Of a DNA stretch of 64,000 nt, positions 62,101 through 64,000 are shown piece after piece. The notes below the pieces were generated by a model that saw nothing but the letters and a program-made list of their open reading frames with translations, did no database searches and was not told the DNA's origin. Position 1 is the stretch's first letter. Each line of letters starts with the position of its first letter. The position numbers and the translations under genes were made by a program. Where the stretch lies: assembly GCA_021018995.1 (NCBI GenBank), contig CM037585.1, positions 127,996,831-128,060,830 of the forward strand. The letters are read 5' to 3'. Source of the stretch: Chloranthus sessilifolius (taxonomy: Eukaryota > Streptophyta > Magnoliopsida > Chloranthales > Chloranthaceae).

Positions 62101-63204
62101 AAATACCTCATTTAGATCTTGATCAAAATCTGTCACTTGATTCTTCAATTTTTTTCTTGCGCAAATCTTATAAAGGATATTAGGTAACCTTAAGCCCTAC
62201 CTTCCCAGCACAACAGAGGAAAAAATAAAGAATGTGTGAAAATTTTGACTTTCAGCTTTAAACCAAAGATGACTTACTACAGATACTACTCATTGTGTAT
62301 TGTCTGACATGTAAGTATTAGTTATGCATTGGAAAATATTGGATGATACAGTACCTTACAACATTATTATGAGCAGATTAAAACCACTTCTTCAGAAGTA
62401 TGGTACTGTAGCCATGATTAAGACCACGATATAATTATTAGCTTGGCTACCTTTCTTCTCAACTCAATCGAAGTTGAGGTTTACAAAAAGCTGCTCATTA
62501 TATGTATACGGAGTTCAAGTTAGCTATCCTTGAATACTAATACTCGAAATTTTTATTGAATTTCAAAAGATAACATAATAGTCTGGCTTATTATATGAAG
62601 TATCCTACGGTACTCGTACTAACTCCTGAGTGTATGAATTTTCTCTTTTAACTGCAAATTCTAAACATAAAACACATCATACCGCTAATATCGTTATTTG
62701 CAGTCCATATTAATAGGATCTTTCTCTTGATTCATGTCACAGTTGTTGCAATATATAGGTCCTTGGAGATCATAGTCAGCAAAGATATTTAATCACTTTT
62801 TCATTTGCAGTGCTTTCCCATGGAAGCGCCGCCATTGATCAGTAGTATTCTTCAGGTATCCATTTTTTTGGCCATATTGATCTTAATTTGCTTTACTTTT
62901 GGAATGCCGCTTCTTCATCCTCTATTATTTTATATGGTTTTGGTGTCTTGAGACAATGCTCATTATTATGTTGCGTTGGCAGAAATTAATTGTAATATGT
63001 TTAGGTGGGGGAGATGACAGTGATCCTGCTAAGGCAGCAGTAAGATTGTCTTCTGGAGCCATTTTAGCAAGGCTTCTGGTGATGAATTCCAATTATCTTG
63101 CCCATTTAGTGTCAGAACCATCACTTCCATTGGCCCTTCAACAGGCAGGGATTTCCATTGACCAAAATATACTTCTTTGTTTGGTTGATATCTGGCTTGA
63201 CAAG
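8017..63204 (+). CDS. IPO11: Importin-11-like nuclear transport receptor (partial, 11 exons)
   Basis: This is the only host protein-coding gene I can support. Eleven exons on the plus strand (8017-8164, 8289-8449, 24286-24385, 24977-25051, 25214-25348, 44891-44983, 46300-46482, 46581-46685, 60241-60399, 62811-62855, 62983-63204) read in one continuous frame for about 475 residues. Every one is bounded by AG and GT. The protein matches the conserved middle of plant importin-11 (karyopherin-beta superfamily), for example [29 protein letters not shown] and [13 protein letters not shown]. Known role of the family: HEAT-repeat carriers that move cargo through nuclear pores under RanGTP control. 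The N-terminal importin-beta domain and the C-terminus lie outside the window. All exons are free of stops and none is hit by an element, so the gene looks functional despite introns of 15.8, 19.5 and 13.6 kb. Gene identity is from remembered family sequence, not a search. Confidence 0.93.
8289..8449 (+). CDS. IPO11: Importin-11-like exon b
   Basis: Encodes [18 protein letters not shown] to LNFDE plus two bases of the Trp codon that is completed by the exon at 24286. The acceptor is tttctcag and the donor is gtactt. The next exon is 15.8 kb away. Confidence 0.93.
8780..10019. other. Less AT-rich segment, possibly mitochondrial-derived
   Basis: This stretch is less AT-rich than the neighbouring intron and is contiguous with petB-derived sequence on its right. 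It includes a 27-bp direct repeat (ggaatcacttcacatctc... at 8803 and 8830). Short open frames near 8788-9313 match nothing I know. Its style resembles plant mitochondrial spacer DNA. If so, the petB piece may have reached the nucleus inside a mitochondrial fragment. That is inference. Confidence 0.35.
10020..10386 (+). pseudogene. petB: Plastid petB group II intron, 3' part (nuclear copy)
   Basis: The text from about 10020, and most clearly 10195-10386 (taacgcgggat-like stretch, acatatccgtttcaatcaat, then gagcccgtacgagatgaaat and ttctcagaggggg), matches the 3' half of the plastid petB group II intron, including the domain V stem, as I remember it. It is cut by the gypsy element at 10387 and resumes at 17404. 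It has no function in the nucleus. Confidence 0.75.
10387..11335 (-). repeat. Gypsy LTR, left copy (3' LTR of the minus-strand element)
   Basis: 949 bp, TG...CA ends in the minus orientation. A purine-rich tract (ggggagaa) lies next to it on the internal side, as expected of a polypurine tract. It carries clustered TCGATCGA palindromes around 11130-11225. Confidence 0.85.
13324..13508. mobile_element. hAT-type MITE of the CATGGGTCAAAAT family, copy 1
   Basis: 185 bp with terminal inverted repeats CATGGGTCAAAAT and ATTTTGATCCATG and perfect 8-bp flanking duplications atttaaac (13316-13323 and 13509-13516). The interior is built from palindromic units such as CGATACGTATCGG and GAATGTATCG. It is nested in the gypsy RT region. 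Confidence 0.92.
14992..15167 (-). mobile_element. tRNA-derived SINE inside the gypsy element
   Basis: On the minus strand it begins with a tRNA-like head (box A-like TGCTCAGTTGGTCAGGCC, box B-like AGTTCGAGTCCCCTC) and ends ...acccacggatatt followed by an A run (T run at 14992-14999). The target duplications ccgtaagtcatt (14980-14991) and ccgttagtcatt (15168-15179) match at 11 of 12. The tail resembles a widespread plant SINE 3' end (gtgtccgggccagcttg on plus). Confidence 0.88.
15371..16377 (-). pseudogene. gag region of the gypsy fossil
   Basis: From 16377 downward it reads a gag start rich in Gln and Leu, then a capsid-like segment ([19 protein letters not shown]) and a CCHC zinc knuckle ([14 protein letters not shown]) near 15390-15430. 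It is decayed. Confidence 0.8.
16476..16487 (-). other. Primer-binding site of the gypsy fossil
   Basis: On the minus strand, TGGTATCAAAGA lies a few bases inside the 5' LTR and matches the initiator-Met tRNA primer motif used by many plant LTR elements. Confidence 0.8.
16492..17403 (-). repeat. Gypsy LTR, right copy (5' LTR of the minus-strand element)
   Basis: 912 bp and clearly homologous to 10387-11335. The same GATC-type palindromes recur near 17100-17295. Confidence 0.85.
17404..17711 (+). pseudogene. petB: Plastid petB intron end and exon 2, first part (nuclear copy)
   Basis: It continues directly from the intron piece at 10386 (ccccttgatttacctatctt), then cytochrome b6 coding sequence starts near 17435: [45 protein letters not shown]. 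Frame changes and substitutions show decay. Cytochrome b6 is the haem protein of the plastid b6f complex; this copy is a relic. It is interrupted by the hAT element at 17712. Confidence 0.88.
18330..20600 (-). pseudogene. hAT transposase relic (BED finger, DUF659)
   Basis: Minus-strand parts in order: BED-type zinc finger near 20460-20560 (VRCNFF, then [14 protein letters not shown] and TQVPADV); DUF659 region ([19 protein letters not shown], 19918-20403); catalytic-core segment ([35 protein letters not shown], 19216-19854); and a C-terminal tail ([16 protein letters not shown], 18348-18638). The parts are separated by introns and by frame changes, and the second Cys of the finger is not visible. 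No canonical hATC dimerisation block was recognised. It is probably inactive. Confidence 0.85.
21294..21675. mobile_element. Mutator-type MITE nested in the hAT element
   Basis: 382 bp, with long inverted arms (gggagctaatacttgcac at the left; the reverse complement of ggaagctaatacttgcac at the right). Perfect 9-bp flanking duplications taaaataac (21285-21293 and 21676-21684) are diagnostic of Mutator-like elements. It can fold almost end to end. It lies between the hAT 5' terminal repeat and the transposase, so it could affect that promoter. Confidence 0.9.
21949..22105 (+). pseudogene. petB: Plastid petB exon 2, continuation (nuclear copy)
   Basis: After the 8-bp target repeat the frame goes on with [24 protein letters not shown] and ASFGVIG, the next part of cytochrome b6. 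Similarity fades near 22105 in the stretch that should read YSLPWDQIGYW. The rest of petB is not seen. Confidence 0.88.
22106..22980. other. Unassigned segment right of the petB relic
   Basis: Moderately GC-balanced DNA without a recognisable gene. It may be the right-hand part of the same organelle-derived insert. Short open stretches (22210-22461) match nothing I recognise. Confidence 0.35.
22985..23900 (-). mobile_element. Copia-type LTR fragment
   Basis: Minus-strand integrase-like residues ([19 protein letters not shown]) lie near 23090-23200. A primer site TGGTATCAGAGC (23681-23692, minus) follows with a short gag start next to it, then an LTR-like flank from about 23695 rightwards with a GA microsatellite (about 23750-23770). 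The internal region is mostly missing. It is a broken fossil. Confidence 0.65.
24286..24385 (+). CDS. IPO11: Importin-11-like exon c
   Basis: Completes the split Trp codon and encodes [17 protein letters not shown] to LGQWVSE. The acceptor is tatttgcag and the donor is gtgatt. The phase matches exon b across the giant intron, which supports splicing over the whole transposon nest. Confidence 0.93.
24386..24976. other. Host intron c-d
   Basis: 591 bp of AT-rich intron. No element recognised. Confidence 0.7.
24977..25051 (+). CDS. IPO11: Importin-11-like exon d
   Basis: Twenty-five codons encoding [18 protein letters not shown] and DKDLAVR. The acceptor is ttctggcag and the donor is gtatgc. 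Confidence 0.92.
25214..25348 (+). CDS. IPO11: Importin-11-like exon e
   Basis: Forty-five codons encoding [18 protein letters not shown] to EEVLEFDSK. The acceptor is tgtttcag and the donor is gtttgt. It is followed by the largest intron of the window (19.5 kb). Confidence 0.92.
25349..26429. other. First part of the 19.5 kb intron
   Basis: A GT/AT microsatellite lies at about 25497-25534. The segment 25800-26290 has a balanced composition and short open stretches but nothing I can assign. Confidence 0.5.
26430..28080 (+). mobile_element. L1-type LINE (LINE 2), truncated at both ends, sense to the host gene
   Basis: Starts in the last part of the endonuclease (GGHFTWTTV near 26445). It continues through the RT fingers ([18 protein letters not shown], 27190), [16 protein letters not shown] and [17 protein letters not shown], and the palm with an intact YADD box ([15 protein letters not shown] near 27890). 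It stops at DQLGCLP, exactly where the hAT terminus at 28081 begins. Thumb, connection and zf-RVT are not present to the right of the hAT relic. There are frame changes before 27094. No 3' tail or target duplication can be seen because the 3' half is lost. Confidence 0.88.
28855..29325. repeat. Array of short direct and inverted repeats (acacatgt / attgatgtgtc)
   Basis: About 470 bp made almost entirely of alternating copies of catgacacatcaatt, its complement aattgatgtgtca, and catgtgtcatggggtatg-like units in both orientations. It can form many hairpins. It sits in the 5' part of the hAT element, between the terminus and the transposase. Confidence 0.85.
29770..30965 (+). pseudogene. hAT transposase (BED finger and DUF659), C-terminally truncated
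   Basis: A BED zinc finger lies at about 29790-29870 (CKLCGKNF, then [16 protein letters not shown] in a shifted frame). An open stretch from 30127 to 30840 carries the DUF659 domain ([43 protein letters not shown]) and the start of the catalytic core ([16 protein letters not shown]). A stop at 30838 is followed by readable [14 protein letters not shown]. The hATC dimerisation domain is absent. It cannot be active in this form. Confidence 0.85.
30975..32545 (-). mobile_element. Copia-type LTR retrotransposon fossil (RT and RNase H)
   Basis: Minus-strand remains of Ty1/copia pol: RT ([30 protein letters not shown], 31982-32278; [17 protein letters not shown] near 31900) and RNase H ([19 protein letters not shown] near 31500; terminal part to about 30990). 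No LTR was recognised at either end. It is broken in several places and probably old. It abuts the truncated hAT element. Confidence 0.85.
32546..33250. other. AT-rich intron segment
   Basis: Contains many short attatgccat / catatgcgatc-like motifs but no recognisable element. Confidence 0.5.
34344..34690. repeat. Three tandem copies of a ~117-bp unit
   Basis: Units start at about 34344, 34461 and 34577 (tgatgcaaaacctcgg-type starts), each with tgcaatattccactttatta and tttattaaattca. It lies within the solo LTR. Confidence 0.92.
38338..38549 (-). repeat. 212-bp tandem duplication in LINE 4 endonuclease, copy 1
   Basis: The unit gatcctagcttatccttc to cccacccaa is repeated directly at 38550-38761 with no difference seen by eye. 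It duplicates the same endonuclease-domain peptide ([17 protein letters not shown]), so this arose after insertion and recently. Assembly error is possible. Confidence 0.88.
38550..38761 (-). repeat. 212-bp tandem duplication in LINE 4 endonuclease, copy 2
   Basis: Second copy of the unit at 38338-38549. This copy is continuous with the upstream endonuclease sequence [13 protein letters not shown]. Confidence 0.88.
39570..39799. mobile_element. hAT-type MITE of the CATGGGTCAAAAT family, copy 2
   Basis: 230 bp with termini CATGGGTCAAAAT and ATTTTGACCCATG, perfect inverted repeats. Perfect 8-bp duplications atctcaac flank it (39562-39569 and 39800-39807). The interior has repeated CGGACGATACGTATCGG units. 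It sits between ORF1 and ORF2 of LINE 4. Confidence 0.94.
39810..42096 (-). pseudogene. LINE 4 ORF1 region (RanBP2-type zinc finger, DUF4283-like)
   Basis: From 42096: [14 protein letters not shown], then [16 protein letters not shown] and SVCHRYGC, a RanBP2 pattern W-x-C-x2-C-x3-N-x6-C-x2-[C], with the fourth Cys apparently replaced by Tyr. A 'SFADV' segment follows (41563-41811), then a DUF4283-like domain ([15 protein letters not shown] and [16 protein letters not shown], 41157-41579). The rest is low-similarity linker. DUF4283 is common in plant L1 ORF1. The RanBP2-type finger at the N-terminus is unusual to my knowledge. Frame changes break the region. Confidence 0.75.
42524..43189. other. 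Intron segment, nothing recognised
   Basis: AT-rich. The short open stretches at 42587-42951 match nothing I know. Confidence 0.5.
43190..43800 (-). mobile_element. LINE reverse-transcriptase fragment
   Basis: Minus-strand remnants [14 protein letters not shown] (degenerate G-D-PLSP-FLF motif, near 43750) and [18 protein letters not shown] (thumb region, near 43350) in different frames. It belongs to an L1-like lineage distinct from LINEs 1-5. Ends not defined. Confidence 0.65.
44086..44525 (+). repeat. Duplicated RTE-type LINE 3' tail
   Basis: The segment agactcgcaaagccgacc, then caaatagatgggacaagaatgatgatgg, occurs at about 44118-44160 and 44424-44470. Each is followed by a related ctatttcYattttatttctggca block. 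The motif resembles the 3' terminus of plant RTE LINEs, which end in short GAT-type repeats. Confidence 0.6.
44891..44983 (+). CDS. IPO11: Importin-11-like exon f
   Basis: Thirty-one codons encoding [17 protein letters not shown] to KLIECFQK. The acceptor is gcttccag and the donor is gtatat. It sits between two element-rich introns. Confidence 0.92.
45330..45890 (+). mobile_element. Copia-type fragment, RNase H end and 3' LTR-like sequence
   Basis: Plus-strand [14 protein letters not shown], typical of the end of copia RNase H, lies near 45455. A purine tract (acttaagggggaa near 45645) and an LTR-like segment to about 45870 follow. It is a fossil piece lying in the importin intron f-g. Confidence 0.7.
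46300..46482 (+). CDS. IPO11: Importin-11-like exon g
   Basis: Sixty-one codons encoding [16 protein letters not shown] to [11 protein letters not shown]. The acceptor is tttcataag, a weaker polypyrimidine context than in the other exons. The donor is gttagc. Confidence 0.92.
46581..46685 (+). CDS. IPO11: Importin-11-like exon h
   Basis: Thirty-five codons encoding [17 protein letters not shown] to NFDFLQ. The acceptor is ggtgatgcag and the donor is gttggt. The short 98-bp intron before it contrasts with the 13.6 kb intron after it. Confidence 0.92.
47043..47116. repeat. (TA)n microsatellite, about 37 repeats
   Basis: A near-pure run of TA lies about 360 bp downstream of exon h. It is prone to length change. 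Confidence 0.97.
47313..47422. repeat. 24-nt inverted repeat at the 5' junction of LINE 3
   Basis: gatatcaattatgtcctcc (47313-47331) is exactly the reverse complement of the filler at 47404-47422. The match extends to 24 nt if the end of the target duplication (tgaat) is included. Confidence 0.9.
47423..48996 (+). mobile_element. L1-type LINE (LINE 3), 5'-truncated, with target duplications
   Basis: Plus-strand C-terminal third of ORF2: thumb ([17 protein letters not shown]), connection ([30 protein letters not shown]) and zf-RVT ([15 protein letters not shown] near 48320; [15 protein letters not shown]). A short 3' UTR and an A tract (48983-48992) follow. Target duplications ttagagaacatgaat (47389-47403 and 48997-49011) are perfect over 15 bp. 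Frame changes exist (stop near 48208, shift near 48580). Between the left duplication and the LINE lies a 19-nt inverted filler (47404-47422). Confidence 0.92.
49012..49950. repeat. Degenerate repeated blocks flanking LINE 3
   Basis: Motifs such as aacagataaa, ttcattcatcac, gccagtgta and ccataaaatcaaa recur at about 49015-49140, 49315-49430 and 49720-49800. They form an imperfect tandem series. LINE 3 appears to have inserted into it. Origin unknown. Confidence 0.55.
49955..50895 (+). mobile_element. LINE 3'-end fragment (zf-RVT) with A tail
   Basis: Plus strand: [10 protein letters not shown]-like zf-RVT approach near 50000, [20 protein letters not shown] (zf-RVT) at 50430-50490, [14 protein letters not shown] near 50610, a short 3' UTR and an A run near 50888-50897. 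Different lineage from LINE 3. Several frame changes. Confidence 0.75.
50930..51145 (+). mobile_element. Possible copia LTR fragment
   Basis: A purine tract (aacttgagggggggt near 50970) is followed by tattggtagagc... with a tatatac box-like stretch, the usual layout of a copia 3' LTR start. Ends not defined; fossil. Confidence 0.4.
51146..51235 (-). mobile_element. Possible short tRNA-derived SINE
   Basis: On the minus strand, a box A-like stretch (cagcctataacacaatgg) precedes a box B-like stretch (cgcaggtttgagccc). A short A run (T run at 51149-51155) follows. No convincing target duplication. Confidence 0.4.
51489..51671 (+). pseudogene. RNase H-like tail of a non-LTR element
   Basis: The open stretch reads [19 protein letters not shown], resembling the last helix of RNase H domains found at the C-terminus of some plant L1 elements (pattern REGN-x3-A-x2-LAN-x-G). 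Isolated fragment. Confidence 0.5.
51948..52232. mobile_element. hAT-type MITE of the CATGGGTCAAAAT family, copy 3
   Basis: 285 bp, left end CATGGGTCAAAAT, right end ATTTGATCCATG, with perfect 8-bp duplications gttagaag (51940-51947 and 52233-52240). The interior shares gataatttcaaattatcg-type palindromes with the hAT element at 28081. Confidence 0.93.
52855..56269 (-). pseudogene. LINE 5 ORF2 (endonuclease, RT, zf-RVT)
   Basis: The endonuclease starts [13 protein letters not shown] near 56269 and shows [13 protein letters not shown] and [12 protein letters not shown] covers 53848-55179 ([49 protein letters not shown]). The thumb reads [17 protein letters not shown]. The zf-RVT follows (53754 downwards, [24 protein letters not shown] with a Cys lost). 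Frame changes and stops (near 54570, 56215 and elsewhere) make it inactive. Confidence 0.88.
56930..58890 (-). pseudogene. LINE 5 ORF1 region (RanBP2-type zinc finger, DUF4283-like)
   Basis: From about 58888 it reads [16 protein letters not shown] and KVCHRS, the same RanBP2-type pattern as in LINE 4. A small deletion removes the fourth Cys position and shifts the frame. Then [14 protein letters not shown] (58600), and the DUF4283-like block [18 protein letters not shown] (about 58150) inside the open stretch 57692-58228. A further linker with [13 protein letters not shown] follows (57100-57702). A relic. Confidence 0.75.
59301..60240. other. Host intron upstream of exon i
   Basis: AT-rich, with T-rich runs. 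No element recognised. Confidence 0.55.
60241..60399 (+). CDS. IPO11: Importin-11-like exon i
   Basis: Fifty-three codons encoding [17 protein letters not shown] to LPIVEILVQ. The acceptor is ctttgcag and the donor is gtaatg. Confidence 0.93.
60400..62810. other. Host intron i-j
   Basis: 2.4 kb AT-rich intron. The only recognisable content is the RTE-like scrap at 61060-61340. Confidence 0.6.
61060..61340 (+). mobile_element. RTE-type LINE C-terminal fragment
   Basis: [20 protein letters not shown] then [10 protein letters not shown] resembles the end of plant RTE ORF2 (pattern D-K-M-R-E-x-R-L-R-W-x-G-H-V-x-R-R-P and a basic tail). Degenerate, no 3' repeat tail seen. Confidence 0.6.
62811..62855 (+). 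CDS. IPO11: Importin-11-like exon j
   Basis: Very short exon of fifteen codons, [15 protein letters not shown]. The acceptor is catttgcag and the donor is gtatcc. Confidence 0.9.
62983..63204 (+). CDS. IPO11: Importin-11-like exon k
   Basis: Seventy-four codons encoding [17 protein letters not shown] to CLVDIWLDK. The acceptor is gttggcag and the donor is gtaaac. The next expected exon (V-D-x-V-S-S-V-Q-K-like) is not visible before 64000. Confidence 0.93.
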
Positions 63205-64000
63205 GTAAACAATATATAAAAATGAATGCTATGACATTGATAATTTTGGATCTTGTTGTACTTATTCTCCATTATATAAAGCTGAGTGATGTTTAATTCA
63301 TGTTGATATCTTCATCTATATGGCATTCAAAGGGCTGATTGATTATATATATATATATATACATACAACTAAAATAAGGATACAATACAAGGCTTTATGC
63401 ACTTGTGTCCCCTACCTCAAACACACACAACCTTCCCACCCCTAATCCTCCCAACACCACCACAACTAAATAACACCCCCTAAGGCTCATGCTGATATGT
63501 TAACATGAGAGTATGTTCGACGAGAATTGAAATCTGGAATTAGTAATGGACTTTGTGTAGCATGTTAGTTGAAGATTATAGTAGAGACATGAGATCTTGA
63601 CTTAGATAGACTGTTCCAACCAGATAATGTTGGTGACAAAATGACAGTCTACCTGAGTAGATTTGGTCCTCCACCAAACATTGGGTTATCAATATGATTT
63701 GCTCTCATGTTGTCTCAGAATAGCAGTATTGAAGGCGAGGCAACAGTGTTCATGTGCAAGAGAAGACAGTGATGCCTTACAATCACTGAAGTTGTCAATG
63801 CCATATCCATATCCTGCTACTCTATTTTGGTACCGGAATAGAAAACCACATCTTGTTTTTTTGCTTTCACAGGAGACGGAGACGATCTCAAAGAAAATCA
63901 TGGAAGCTGATCGTAGAATAATGATCAGTGACGTCACCAGCCAAATTAATTATAGCTTAGATTGGCAATCAGTGAAAACCTTCTTCAAGAATTTTGATAA
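63205..64000. other. Intron downstream of exon k, unresolved content
   Basis: A TA microsatellite lies near 63343-63360. An 83-codon minus-strand open frame (63689-63937) and a plus-strand acceptor-like site (ttgctttcacag near 63871) followed by an open stretch do not match the importin-11 protein I expect next, nor any family I recognise. Confidence 0.4.

Overview
This window is nuclear DNA of a flowering plant. It is most of the second half of one very long host gene, and almost everything else is transposable-element and organelle-derived DNA sitting in that gene's introns. Eleven consecutive plus-strand exons (8017 to 63204, 1,426 coding bases, about 475 residues, all phases compatible) encode the middle of an importin-11-like nuclear transport receptor (karyopherin-beta, HEAT repeats). 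The first roughly 400 residues lie upstream of the window and the C-terminus lies downstream. More than 97% of the 55 kb spanned is intron. Three introns are giant: 15.8 kb (8450-24285), 19.5 kb (25349-44890) and 13.6 kb (46686-60240). Introns this long and this full of L1-type LINEs, hAT elements and old LTR elements suggest a large-genome woody lineage such as a magnoliid. That taxonomic guess is inference.

Layout. 1-2430: antisense 5'-truncated L1 LINE. 3822-7257: nest of DNA-transposon relics with a tandem duplication and a GC-rich insertion. 8017-8449: two importin exons. 8450-24285: a giant intron holding organelle-like DNA that includes plastid petB (group II intron end plus exon 2). 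It was split by a Ty3/gypsy element (10387-17403, itself carrying a hAT MITE and a tRNA-derived SINE) and by a 4.2 kb hAT element (17712-21948, itself carrying a Mutator-type MITE). A copia fragment lies at 22985-23900. 24286-25348: three exons. 25349-44890: LINE 2, a hAT element with a DUF659-type transposase, a copia fossil, a solo LTR containing a nearly full-length 7 kb LINE (LINE 4), and further LINE scraps. 44891-46685: three exons. 46686-60240: LINE 3 with clean target-site duplications, LINE and SINE pieces, and an LTR relic that carries a MITE and LINE 5. 60241-63204: three exons.

The most interesting signals are these: (i) two related L1 LINEs whose first ORF begins with a RanBP2-type zinc finger followed by a DUF4283-like domain; (ii) a hAT family with terminal motif CATGGGTCAAAAT, present as three short copies with perfect 8-bp target duplications plus one transposase-bearing relative; (iii) the datable nest of organelle DNA, gypsy, SINE, hAT and MITEs; (iv) a LINE 5' junction with a 19-nt inverted filler copied from the flank. 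I found no CRISPR array, rRNA gene, intact tRNA gene or bacterial-type operon.
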